Of a stretch of 42,724 nucleotides of DNA, positions 30,019 through 40,877 are shown in pieces. Location: NCBI GenBank assembly GCA_010093515.1, contig MU001701.1:166605-209328 (forward strand), in the 5' to 3' direction. Position 1 is the stretch's first letter. Every line of letters begins with the position of its first letter. The notes under the pieces were generated by a model. That model was not told where the DNA came from. It saw nothing but the letters and a program-made list of their open reading frames with translations, and did not search any database. The DNA is from Lineolata rhizophorae. Taxonomy: Eukaryota; Ascomycota; Dothideomycetes; Lineolatales; Lineolataceae. Made by a program: the position numbers and the translations under genes.

Positions 30019-31129
30019 GCTGCCAGTATGGCCTCCGCGGTAGATTGACGGAGTGAGCGGCCGCTGGCGATATGAGCAAACATGGACAAGGGAGTGGCCA
30101 TGTATGTAGCTGGCCAGCTAGCCACGTGGTACGGATGTCAGAGGCATCCCATCTCAGTCGCTATCTACGACAAAGCAAAGAGAGGGCGGACGGCATCACC
30201 AGGGGTATAATGATGCAGGGAAACAAAACGACAAGCGGAGAAAGAGAAATTTCGCCGTTTACGAAGACCCGGGTCGGGAAGACCTAGAAGCACGGAGTAC
30301 TACGCCGCCAAGGCAGCGAACAAGACTCTTTGTCTCCCCGTGTGGCTGGCAGCGTGGCCGCTCGCGATTCCTCATTCCTTGGCCTGGGTGAGCCACTTAC
30401 TCTCGCTTGATCGAGGACTGTGCTGTGCGATTGGCCGTGCCCGATTCACGCCGCTTCACTGGTTGGCGTTGCGTTCGCAGTTTTCGCAAAGCGGCTGGAG
30501 TCACTGGGCTATTGATCTCGGGAGGAGAGTGAGAGGGAAAACACGCGGTGCATTTGATGACTGAAATTCAATGCGTCAAGCCAAGAATGAAAAGAACGGA
30601 TATATGCGGAATCTCCAGGTATAGTACGGAGCAGTCCACTTCTGCTGCTCCGGTTTCCACAAGCTTGGTGGTGGAACCCAAGGAGGTTCTGCTCACAAAA
30701 ACGTGCGTGCCACATGCTATTACTTGCTCCCTCCACCACTAATGCACAGTGCCTTGAGGCCAAGTTCAAAAGTCAGCTACCCATTTCCAGCAACAAATCT
30801 GATGTTCAGAGCGAGCATGGGACGAGAGAGGGAGGGGATGGACAGAGGGGAACACGGAGGGATGCCGTGACCCTGCGCACCCCGCCGGCCAGCCAATCGG
30901 CTTCGCCCGAACTCAGGCCGAAGGACCGTCCGCGTTGCGGGCCAATTTGCATGACGCGCTCGCCATCGCTCCACCTCCTTCTCGTCCTCCTCCATCCGCT
31001 CCACACAAACCACCAATTACAGCCAAAACCCACGCGACACGCGTCCACATCCGCAGCTCAGCTACTTCTCACCACGCACCTCGCATCGCGCTTATCGCCA
31101 GAACATGTCTTGACTGCGCCGAATCAGCA
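30019..31129. promoter_or_regulatory. Shared divergent promoter region of the RING gene and MIP1
   Basis: The 1.1 kb separates two start codons that point away from each other, so both promoters lie here. No bidirectional element was recognised. The polymerase reading frame is open back to about 30935, but contains no ATG before 31130. Confidence 0.5.
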
Positions 31130-34100
31130 ATGCGCGCATGTCGCCGCCTCGCGACCGCGTCGTCGGCCGCGCTCGCGCTCGCGCCCCACAGTCATCCGAA
31201 TCTCGGCCAGTGGCGAGCCACGCTGCCGGCGGGTGTAGGGTGCGGAGGAAGCGTTGCGATAGCGCGGACACGACGGCAGCGGCGATGGTACGCGGTCGAA
31301 GCGGGAGCTGCGGCCGCGGCGAAGACGGCCGAGGACAACGGCGATGATGGGTACGGGAGTAATGGAGGCGGAGGTGCGAGGAGCATGTCAAGTGGAGCAG
31401 AAGACAGCAGCAGCAGGAGCAGCGGCTGTAGCGACGACACACTAGCAGGTACAGATCCCAACTCCTCCGCCGCGGAGACATCTACCATCTAACTACTTCC
31501 TCGCCAGTCCCTTCAATCCCGCGCTTCTCCCCCCTCGGCATCCAACACCTCTCTGCCCACTTGCACACGCAACTCACTCCGGCCACGCCTTCCGATCCTC
31601 CATCACCCGCCCTCCTCGCCCTCTCCAAAGACCACCTAATCCGGCACTCCCTCCTCGGCGCGAACCCGACCCCCGCATCTCCCACCTCCTTCGACCTGCC
31701 GCCCCTCGCGGGCGCCACCCTCGACGAGCACTTCCACCGCCTAGGCCGCTCCGCCAGCGAGCCCTTCCTCACGCTAGCGTCGCGCTTCGCGCTGCTCGGT
31801 AACACGCCGCCACGGCCGCGTAAATGGGTCGCGCAAGCCGGCTGGACCAAGTATTTCGCCGACGGGCGCACCGAGCCCGTGGCCGCGCCCGACGAGGACG
31901 CCCTCGCCTTCGACACCGAGGTTCTATACAAGGAGACGCCCTTCGCGTGCATGGCGGTCGCGTGCGGCGCGCACCACTGGTACGCATGGCTGTCGCCCTG
32001 GCTGCTGGGGGAGAGCGTCTCGGACCGCCACCTCATACCGCTGGGCGACCCGGCGACGCCGCGCGTCGTCGTCGGTCACAATGTCGGCTACGACCGCGCC
32101 CGCGTCGCCGAGGAGTACGCCCTCGACCGCTCGGAAACCTTCTTCCTCGACACCATGTCGCTCCACGTCGCCGTCAACGGCATGTGCTCCCGCCAGCGGC
32201 CCACCTGGGAGCGCCACCGCAAGTCGCGCGAGCTGCGCGACAAGGTCGCCGCGTCCGCCTCGGGCGGCGGCGACCTGGCGGCGCTGCTCGACGCGCGGCG
32301 CGACGCGGGCGGCAGCTCCGCCTTGGGCCTGCCCGACGAGGAGGAGGAGGAACTCTGGGTGGCGCGCTCGTCGGTCAACTCGCTGCGCGACGTGGCGCGG
32401 TTCCACTGCGGCATCGCGCTGGACAAGGGCGCGCGGGCGGCCTTCGGGACGCTGGACCGGGCCGGCGTGCGCGCGCGCCTCCCCGACCTGCTCGACTACT
32501 GCGCCGCCGACGTCGCCGTCACGCACGCCGTCTTCAGGAAGGTCTTCCCCGCCTTCGTCCAGACGTGTCCGCACCCCGTCAGCTTCGCGGCGCTGCGCGA
32601 CCTCGGCGCGCTGGTGCTGCCGGTGGACGAGGGCTGGGGGGAGTATGTGCGCAGGGCGGAGGAGACGTACGCGCGCATGAGCGAGGGGGTTACGGCTAGG
32701 CTGGTCGGGCTGGCGGAGCGCGCGCTCGAGGTCAAGGACAAGGCGGAGGTGTACGGCGCCGATCCGTGGCTGCGACAGCTCGACTGGTCGGGCCAGGAGG
32801 TCAAGATGGTCAAGGGGAAGAAGAAGGGCGAGGGGTCCCGGCCGGCCGCTAGACAGAAGAAGCCGGGCATGCCGAGGTGGTACAAGGACTTGTTCGCGAC
32901 CAGCGCGGCGCCCATCAACTTGACGGTGCGCAGCCGCGTCGCGCCGCTGCTGCTCAGGCTTAGCTGGGACGGCTACCCGCTCGTGTGGTCGGATCGGCAT
33001 GGGTGGACGTTTTGCGTCGGGCCCGACAAGGCGGCCGAGGCCGTCAGGAAGTACGAGGGCAGCAGCGCGCTGGTGCGGTGCGACATGCGCGGCTATGCGT
33101 CGGATGGGGACGGCAAGGTGACGGAGACGGACGAGCGGTTGCGCAAGGACGCCCTAAGGGGCTGCGAGTTCTTCAAGATTCCGCACAGGGACGGGCCGAG
33201 CGCGCGGTGCGCGACGCCGCTCGCGAAGACGTACCTGGGCTACTTTGAGAAGGGCGTGCTGGGCAGCGAGTACGGGTTGGCGAGGGAGGCGCTCGAGATG
33301 AATGCGAGTTGCAGTTATTGGATTAGCGCTAGGGAGAGGATTAGGGGGCAGATGGTGGTGTGGGAGGATGAGGTGAGGGGGAAGCAGGAGGGAGAGTCGT
33401 CCGCTTCGTCGGAGGAACCTACAGTTGCGGACGAGACCGATGCGCCTTCCCGCCAGCCGCGCCAGGGCTTCATTCTCCCCCAGGTCATCCCCATGGGCAC
33501 CATCACGCGCCGCGCCGTCGAAAACACTTGGCTCACCGCCTCCAACGCGAAGCCCAATCGCGTGGGCTCGGAGCTCAAGTCCATGGTCACGGCACCGCCG
33601 GGCTACGCCTTTGTGGGCGCCGACGTCGACTCACAGGAGCTTTGGATCGCCTCGCTGGTGGGCGACTCGCAGTTCGGCCTACATGGCGGCTCGGCCCTAG
33701 GCTTCATGACGCTCGAGGGCAGCAAAGCAGCGGGAACGGACCTGCACTCGCGCACGGCGGGCATCCTAGGCATCGGGCGCAATGACGCCAAGGTGTTCAA
33801 CTATGGCCGCATCTACGGCGCGGGCGCCAAGTTCGCCAGCACCCTGCTGCGCCAGTTCAACCCGGAGCTGTCGGACGAGCAAGCCGAGCGCACCGCCCAG
33901 GAGCTGTACCGCGCGACAAAAGGCACCAAGACGACGCGGCGCGCGCTCCGGCCCCGCCCCTTCTGGCGCGGCGGCTCCGAAAGCACCGTCTTCAACGCGC
34001 TCGAGGACTTCGCGGAGCAGGTGGCGCCGCGCACGCCGGTGCTAGGCGCCGGCATCACGGAGGCGCTGCTGCGGCACAACGTGGCGCGGGGCGGCGGCGG

Positions 34101-35211
34101 CGGCTTCCTGCCCAGCCGTGTCAACTGGGCCATCCAGTCGTCGGGCGTCGACTACCTACACCTGCTCATCGTGGGCATGAACCACCTGTGCTCGGCGCAC
34201 GGCATCCGCGCCCGGCTCGCGCTCACGGTACACGACGAGATCCGCTACCTAGTCAAGGACGAGGACAAGTGGCGCGCCGCGCTCGCCCTCCAGGTGGCCA
34301 ACCTGTGGACCCGCGCCCTCTTCGCAGAGCGCTTGCTCGGCACCCCGGACCTGCCCCAGGCCGTCGCGTTTTTCTCCGCCGTCGACGTCGACAGCGTGCT
34401 TAGGAAGGAGGTCGACCTCGAGTGCGTGACGCCGAGCCACCCGGAGCCGATCCCGCCGGGCGAGCGCGTCGACATCGACGGCCTGCTCGCCATGGGGCGC
34501 CAGGCCAGCCTCGGGCCCGTCCGCCCCGAGGCCGGCCCGCGGCTCGACAAGCTGCGCACCTGGCCGTACGAGCCGCGCGAGAGCATCGTGGCCGCGCTGC
34601 GCCGCGAGATGGGGCTCGCGGGCGAGGCGAAGCGCGTCCTGGATCTGAGGGCGCAGATCGCGCAGGGCGAGGACGAGTTGCGCGGTCTGGTGAGGGAGGC
34701 TAAGGCCGCGGCGGCGGGGAAGGACGTCGGCGCGTTGGTCAAGGGGCTGGGCGGCGGTGGTGATGGCGCAGCGGGCGGAGAGGGCGAGCGGAAAGCGAAG
34801 GGGAGGAAGAAGGGCGCGGCTGGCGCTTCGACGGCGGGCAAGGCCGGCAAGGCGGACGCCGCCGGCTCGGCGGCGAAGCAGCCTTCGCCTTCCCCTTCTT
34901 CTTCTTCGTCTCCCTCGCCGAGGAAATCTCCTCGCTCGAAGGCGCCGGGCCCGGCGCTCGGGACGCGGGGCCTGGCGGCGCCGAGCCCGGGACTGCCGCT
35001 GCGGCACGGCTCGTGCGCGCGGACGACGCTGGACGCGCTGCCGGTCGACTCGTGGGATGGCAGCGCGTTCTTTCGGGACTGGGAGGCGGCGAATGGGGCG
35101 GTGGTGATGAGGGGGGTGAGGGGGGCGAGGGAGAAGTATGCGAGGTGGGGTGGGGGTGGGACGGGTGCTGGTGCGGGTGCTGGTGGTTGGGGGAGGAGTA
35201 GTCGGGTGTGA
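31130..35211 (+). CDS. MIP1: Mitochondrial DNA polymerase gamma (family A, MIP1 type)
   Basis: The replicative polymerase of mitochondrial DNA. Exons 31130-31448 and 31508-35211 with a 59-bp intron (31449-31507, CTAAC branch site) encode 1,340 residues. The N-terminus MRACRRLATASSAALALAPH is Arg-rich without acidic residues, as expected for a mitochondrial presequence. The 3'-5' exonuclease has motif I FDTE (Asp 242, Glu 244), motif II GHNVGYD (Asp 302) and motif III YCAADVAVTH (Asp 441). The polymerase has motif A GADVDSQELWIAS (Asp 812), motif B RNDAKVFNYGRIYGAG (Lys 868) and motif C TVHDE (Asp 1016). About 320 residues follow motif C, including a low-complexity Lys/Gly/Ala/Ser-rich stretch encoded at about 34740-34960; yeast Mip1 also has a C-terminal extension. 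All catalytic residues are present, so the gene looks functional. It is head-to-head with the RING gene. Confidence 0.96.
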
Positions 35212-38200
35212 GTTGTGCGTGTGCGCTTGCTACGTTCTCTGGCATGGGCTTGCGTTGGCGGGCGGTTGTTTGCGTGTCGTTTTTCTTGCTGGACTGGTTG
35301 GCTATTCTGCTGCTGGTGGACTTCGCTTCTTTTGTATGTATGTTCTCGTCTTGGTGTTGGGTTGGGTTGTGTCGTCTCTGGGTTGAGAGGCGGGCGTTGT
35401 GTATTGTGTATATTACGTGTACGATGATCGTGAACTGATAATAAAACCAGTGTGAATCCAAGGCGGACCAGGTCGCGGGGTTTAAGCAGATAAGCTGTGC
35501 TTGCATTCTTGCGAATGCTTTGGCATCTATAAATTCTTTAATCGTCGTACTGCATCCTTCTTTAGCCCAGTTACTACGAATTACTCTCGCCTGCTTCAGA
35601 TTCGCATTCGACCTCTAACCTAAGCCGGACGCCGCTATGTCACGATAGTCATGTTACATTGTTTTGGGCCGGGATTGCTTCCTCTTCGACGGGAAGCCAG
35701 CTTTTGAGTCTCCGAGACGAATTGCTTTATTTAATTATTTTATAGATCCACCGAAAAGAACTCGGTATAGAAAAGCGTCGCACAATCGCCAGAGAAGAGA
35801 GGGCGCTCCTAATACGCGCCTGCGTCCACCCGAGACTTCTATATTGCGTCGAGAACAGAACAATTCAACACATAACCTTACATAGCAACTAGTTCGATCT
35901 CGTCTGCGAGCATTTGGGCGGGAGCGGGAATAGGATGAAGCGCCATTCGAGTACCCTGCGCAGAATGACGTACGCCGTCCCTCTCCCTGGGTATAACGAC
36001 GTCTATGACTAGCGCCGTGATGATAAACTGGATCTACCTCTTCACAACCGCATCTTTACTAGGGAAATCCGAAACTTTCACGGTCTTCTAAGTTCATGAG
36101 GCGGGGCTAAAGGAAAAGACAACCGGCTGGACAACAGGTTCGAGTTGAGAGTGCAAGTGCATTCGCCGCATGAATATGCCTCTGCTCGTCATGGTCGACT
36201 TCCTAGCAGGAGAGTAACGGAGTGGGAAAATTTGTTACCAGGAATACGTTCTCAGTTTATAGGTAGGCACCTCCTTAATGTCTATTAACCACGTCTTTTC
36301 CGAGAGATTCTGACAGTATCATCTATACAAGGGCTCTACCACCTTCTGTGCGTAAAGTGACGCATCTCAGGTTTGACCTTCGTGAACAATACTAGCCTAG
36401 GGACATTTTCGGGAAGCGAGTACGCCCGCAAGCTATAGTGAAGATGGCCGCGACGTATCCCAACTTAAAAGATGTGACGCGGAGACCCTACGATTACGTT
36501 TCCCGCCAGCACCCAGGTTAGAGATAACACTATCGTACTAGTAAGTATTCAGCGATGCGCTTCGTCCCTTTTTTTCCTCTCTAATGTCGATACACGTAGT
36601 TGCAGCTTCGGGAGTTATCTCGGTCAGCTTAGCTAATGCAAGTCGTTCAAGTGGCTCACGTCGTTCGAGCTCAGTTTCGGGTTCGAAAAAATCCCGGACG
36701 GACCATACATATACAAGACAACAGCTTCTGCGAGTGAACGATATCGTCCAATGCATCCCGTCAGCCACAGTCTCCACCTCATCTCACCTTATCTCACGAC
36801 TTCCAAGTATTACGATCTTCGAGCTCCGTAGTCCGATCGCCCTTCCTCCAGAGTTATTCTGGCCGTGCAGATAAAATTATGATGAGGAAGTGACTCCCTG
36901 GCCAAACTGCGACGTCTTGACGTCCAGCTCGCTCAATACTCACCCAATGGTCCGCAGCTCACCAAACCTTTTCTAGAGTGGCCCTCAAACTCAGAGCAAT
37001 CCCAAGGTTGGATAAATAGAGATTCAATGGAATATTCCTTGGAGACAGTACTTCGAAGAGTATGTCTAGAAAGAGTCGCTCGAGACGGGGTTTTTGGAGT
37101 GCCGATAGCTCTATGCTATCTGTAAAGAACACGCCAGAGTTACGGGCAGCACGAATAACTATTCCAGGTACGGACAAGTAGTTTTGGTGTTTTGACGTCT
37201 CTAGAGAGAAACGAACCGTGGAAGTCCGATGGCCAAAGAAGATGAAGTGGCAGCCGACAGACGCGTTGAAAAGCCTTTGGCACCAGTGCGTCTCTGATGG
37301 AACAGTCACAGCGCGTCGATTGGCGAAGACGGAGAGGAATGAATTTGCTCGCGACGAACCATCTTTGGATATCACGTGTACGTATAATTGGTGCTAGGTG
37401 CGTATCATTCGAGTATCTCCATTAAAGTGACGACTGGCACATAGGGTAATAAGAAGGAGGGATATCCTCGTTGACCTAATATGCATCTGCAAAACAGAAC
37501 AGAACATGTATTCCGTGTAAATCTAAAACCATCATTCCAGCTTTAGAGCTGATAGCTCAGGGGGCGAACTAGAAACCAACGAACCAACTATATTCCAAAC
37601 GTATAACACGCCTATTACACTCCTAACGCTTGTTAAATCAGCCCTAAGAACTATAGTAGCATAATTACTTCGATATTCTAACTTACAGCTCGTTTGGGAT
37701 TACGCATTTGTGCTCTACAATTACACGACTATGTTCTTGTTTCGAAAATTATAGCAAATTTTGACAAATTACGTGCTTTCCATATAAGATTCAAGTTGTG
37801 GGGAGAATGTAAAAGATAAACTAGGAATTCTATGGTTTACATCATACATAGGGAAAGCGTAGTTAATGACAGGCTTTGTCCGTCCCAAACGGCAATTGTT
37901 CCATTTTTAACATGCATTGTCGCCTGCTTATTTGAGGATGTATAGTCAACTTCGCACATCCTCGGCCAATCAACTCTAACGCTGATTTACCCCCAGGCCG
38001 TACATATCAGCGCATCTAGGACTTTGGGGCCTTAATCCAATATTCTCACACGACACTTTCGTCGAATATACAATATTCATAGTCTGTTATGCTATAGCGA
38101 AACTTAACAACAAATATTGCGATTGTGGCCTTCAGCGATTCCGTTAGAATTTCCCGCCAATGACGCCCCTGAACCAATGGAAATTGATTTTTATGCTGGC

Positions 38201-39017
38201 GGAAAAGGCATTTCGGCAAGTGAAACACCATAGATTACCAGGAAATAAGACGCATAATCATAGAAACACTGCAAGTATTTCACTCTATAGAGCCTCTAAC
38301 ACTTCCTCGTTGCAGTGTTCGTGTATAACTGCGTACTCTCTTGGAGGTAAGAGGCTCAATTAACTGTGTATACGAACCCACTTACTCAAAGAAGGATTTT
38401 TTTGGGTCAAATGCTATCGCTTTCAGCAACTCTACTGCAGGAAGTCTACTGTTTGAGATGTATCTCTTCGCCCTTTTCCAACTCGTAACCGAAAGTTGAG
38501 TATACCCAACAACCCAATGACTTCGGTTAACGTCAACTAGCATTGCCTTCTTCGGCTCCCAGTTTCTAACTATCGCCGACATTGGCAGTTACAACGCATA
38601 CCTGATTTCTAAATTTAATTATGAACGCCCCATAACTAGATGAGCAGTCAATTGTCTCTGGCGCGTACAGATCTACCCAGTCGATGCCAATCCCATTTAA
38701 TTGACGCCTGCATTTCATGCTGCGCCAAGAAGCATAAATAACGCGCAGGCAAGGACATGGCTTATCCAAGAAATGTCTGGGTCACTCCAGTGTCTCCACG
38801 GTAGTGGCGATAAGAGAAAGAGGAATCGGTCAACTTCCATGCATCAGTCACACCGCCACCCGAGCCTCATACAACTACGCGCGCCCATTACAATATTATT
38901 CAATCTATTATTACATCCGTCTATGAAATACGCAGCAGGAGGCCGATTCTAAGGCATTCTAAACGAGGAAATGATGGTTTCGATTGTGAAGTAACATACT
39001 CTATGATATATTGCGTA
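35212..39017. other. AT-rich gene-poor stretch with faint relics
   Basis: After the 3' flank of MIP1 (to about 35500) the sequence is mostly AT-rich with stops in all frames and no intact gene. Candidate relics are a plus-strand open stretch at 37182-37397 with protein-like composition (for example VEVRWPKKMKWQP), which overlaps a 138-codon open frame on the other strand (36959-37375), and the fragment at 38382-38769 listed separately. The composition suggests repeat-induced point mutation, but no parent element can be named. No RNA gene was recognised. Confidence 0.5.
38382..38769 (-). pseudogene. Possible decayed gene fragment, PP2C-like motif
   Basis: Two overlapping minus-strand open frames (38566-38769 and 38382-38582) have ordinary protein-like composition. 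The first ends in VCVVTANVGDS, which resembles the VANVGDSRA strand of PP2C-type Ser/Thr phosphatases; a stop follows at once. The other PP2C metal-binding motifs (DGHGG, DG, DN) were not found nearby. This may be a host gene relic or chance; the evidence is a single short motif. Confidence 0.2.
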
Positions 39018-39079
39018 ACGTGGTCCACCCCCTGGCTGCGTTGACCCCCTGGCTGCGTTGACCCCCTGGCTGCGTTGGT
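39018..39079 (+). repeat. Left inverted repeat of element A with three 17-bp units
   Basis: ACGTGGTCCAC (39018-39028) is followed by CCCCTGGCTGCGTTGAC at 39029-39045 and 39046-39062 and by a third copy ending in GGT at 39063-39079. The first 30 bp match the right end exactly in inverted orientation. The repeated units continue beyond the inverted repeat and have no counterpart at the other end. Confidence 0.95.
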
Positions 39080-39122
39080 TTCGCCACTACGTCAACCCAA
39101 TCCACCATATCTCTGCCAATTC

Positions 39123-40670
39123 TTAATCAATTTGAATGATCTCAGCGGCAATGTGCTCCTGGGATCTAGTAGTCTTGTTCTGGCATGTCCTGGAGTTGTG
39201 TCCCTCAGTGCCACATTGACCACATCGCCGTCCCTTCTTGGTGACCCCGACATTGATGGGAGCATCATCAGCCCAATCCTTCTCCCATTGCTCCTCCAAC
39301 TCCATGTTGTCAATTATTTCTTGTCCTTCGAGTATGCTGAGAGGTCCTTCTTGCTTGATTTGCTTTTTCTTGCGCTTTTTGCGACCAGAAAGTTCTTCAT
39401 TCGCCTGTCGGAGGTCCTTGGCCTGCGCTGAGATCAGCACCTTCGTATGCACCTCGATTTGAACGCCTTTTCCAAGCGATTCCACCGCTTCCAAGAGGCG
39501 AGTTGGAGAGCTGTTAGGATGTTCAGCAATTCTAGTCTTAATGTACTCAGTTTGGAACTGAAATTCAAGGGCATTCTGAGGTGTTTGGGGCTGCCAGGTG
39601 CTCGCTTCGATCGTCGGAGGCCTCGGAGTTCGGAGGTGTACGTCCAGCTGGGAAAGTACACATTCTGGATCAAATGGGACCAATCCAGTATGTCTGAAGC
39701 CTGCCTTGATGTTCTTCTCTTTAAATGCCTTGGGAAAAGCTGCCAGAAAGGCTGCGAGCCACTCTGTCTTGTCGACATGGACATATCCATCGCGTATGCG
39801 CGAATTCAGCTCATCCCCGTACCACCTCTTCAATGGCCCAAAACACCCAACATCCAATGGCTGAGTGATATGAGAAGAATGTGGAGGCAAGTAGAAGCAC
39901 TTGATCTTGTGCTCTTTGCAATAGTTCTCGAATTCAACGGAGCAATGGCTCTCATGGCTGTCCAAGATGAGGAGACGCCACACTCCGGCCATAGAGACTC
40001 GGGAATGCTTCTCAAAGTGCTTCAACCACTCCAATCCTTTCGAATTGTTGGTCCAGCCGTTCTCGGTGTTGTCCAATTGCCAGTCCTTGGGTAGATTGCG
40101 ATTGTAAAACAAGGTAAGTTGTATAGTTTTGCCCGGGAAGAGGATGTAAGCTGGGATGACATGGCCCTTGGCGCCGATTGCTTGGATGACAGTTACCCAC
40201 TCCCGATTGCCAGGCTGTATTTTCTTGGGTTTCTGACGCTTCTCAGATGCTGTGACCACCATTTGGCCTTGAATTCGGCCCATCATGAAGCCGGTTTCGT
40301 CGAAATTCCAGGTGTCTTCATCCAGGATGCCAAGGTCGTTCTTGGTGCATTCCAGCACTCTGAACCACTCCCTCAGGGTCTTAGGATCTTCGCATTTGGC
40401 TCTCTCATAGTCATAGGGCCTGGAAATCCTGGTTTTGAGGCGTGGGGCCTTGTTGACGAACTTTCTGGCCCATGTTTTGCCCACATGGTCGCGTTGATCG
40501 GTTGGGTCCTGGTCGATGAGGAGATTGGCCATGACAGCCAAGTCAGTGAGTTTCAGAGCAAATCCCCGGGCATCCATATCAAGGGCCTGTCTGATAATCG
40601 CCTCCTTCTCTGTCAGGCTGAGTTTTTCATCCTTGGATGCTCTGTCGGCTCGAGAGTCTCCTCCAGCCAT
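39123..40670 (-). CDS. Fot1/pogo-type DDE transposase of element A
   Basis: A 515-residue reading from the first ATG. The DDE core has Asp 124 (WNFDETGF), Asp 237 (LILDSHESH) and Asp 273 (QPLDVGCFGPLK), with 35 residues between the last two: the DD35D spacing of Fot1-type transposases. After a basic region (GRKKRKKKQIKQ) the C-terminus has a CCHC zinc knuckle, RRCGQCGTEGHNSRTC (Cys 483, Cys 486, His 491, Cys 496). The frame stays open upstream to about 40826 and encodes the first DNA-binding helices (EARIKLAIQSIQSGHF, LDLNPNTLRHR) with no ATG. An ATA at 40797-40799 stands where the start codon would be expected by comparison with element C, so the original protein was probably 43 residues longer. 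Start-codon loss, a non-ATG start and splicing from upstream are all possible. Confidence 0.93.
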   Translation of the reverse strand: MAGGDSRADRASKDEKLSLTEKEAIIRQALDMDARGFALKLTDLAVMANLLIDQDPTDQRDHVGKTWARKFVNKAPRLKTRISRPYDYERAKCEDPKTLREWFRVLECTKNDLGILDEDTWNFDETGFMMGRIQGQMVVTASEKRQKPKKIQPGNREWVTVIQAIGAKGHVIPAYILFPGKTIQLTLFYNRNLPKDWQLDNTENGWTNNSKGLEWLKHFEKHSRVSMAGVWRLLILDSHESHCSVEFENYCKEHKIKCFYLPPHSSHITQPLDVGCFGPLKRWYGDELNSRIRDGYVHVDKTEWLAAFLAAFPKAFKEKNIKAGFRHTGLVPFDPECVLSQLDVHLRTPRPPTIEASTWQPQTPQNALEFQFQTEYIKTRIAEHPNSSPTRLLEAVESLGKGVQIEVHTKVLISAQAKDLRQANEELSGRKKRKKKQIKQEGPLSILEGQEIIDNMELEEQWEKDWADDAPINVGVTKKGRRCGQCGTEGHNSRTCQNKTTRSQEHIAAEIIQID

Positions 40671-40834
40671 TCTGTGGCGGAGGGTGTTGGGATTGAGGTC
40701 CAGGGCCTTGGCAGCGACTCCAGCATTTGGAAAATGGCCGGATTGGATGGATTGGATGGCCAGCTTGATTCTGGCCTCTTTTGACGCGTCCAGAGGTATT
40801 GGTGGTGAAGAAATTGAGGTGTAAAGCTAGCGGA

Positions 40835-40877
40835 CGCGTCATGACGCGGGTCAACGCAGCCAGGGGGTGGACCACGT
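40835..40877 (-). repeat. Right inverted repeat of element A with adjoining palindrome
   Basis: The last 30 bp (40848-40877) are the exact inverted copy of the left end and contain one 17-bp unit. Next to it, on the inner side, is a perfect 14-bp palindrome, CGCGTCATGACGCG (40835-40848), in place of the further units present at the left end. Confidence 0.95.

Larger units (their letters stand above)
39018..40877 (-). mobile_element. Complete Fot1/pogo-type DNA transposon (element A)
   Basis: A 1,860-bp element bounded by perfect 30-bp inverted repeats (39018-39047 and 40848-40877) and flanked on each side by TA (39016-39017, 40878-40879), the target duplication of the Tc1/mariner-pogo superfamily. 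It carries one transposase gene on the minus strand. The ends begin ACGTGGTCCAC. The left end holds three 17-bp units and the right end one. There is no visible decay in the core, and base composition contrasts sharply with the AT-rich flanks, so insertion appears recent or the copy has escaped repeat-induced mutation. The lack of an ATG before the DNA-binding domain is the one visible defect. Confidence 0.95.

Noticed and set aside
30935-31129. Upstream extension of the MIP1 frame
   Set aside because: No ATG before 31130, and the presequence-like N-terminus starts exactly there.
31924-33000. 358-codon open frame antisense to MIP1
   Set aside because: Opposite conserved exonuclease coding sequence; Arg/Ala/Val-rich shadow without motifs.
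35640-35890. Stretch starting TGTTACA considered as a solo terminal repeat of a retroelement
   Set aside because: No second copy, no matching terminal inverted bases and no target duplication were found in the window.
37541-37565. Possible tRNA D-arm-like GATAGCTCAGGGGG
   Set aside because: No matching acceptor stem or T-arm downstream; it is a local short palindrome (GAGCT-AGCTC).
40119-40784. 221-codon open frame antisense to the transposase of element A
   Set aside because: A shadow of the transposase frame, which has DD35D and zinc-knuckle residues.
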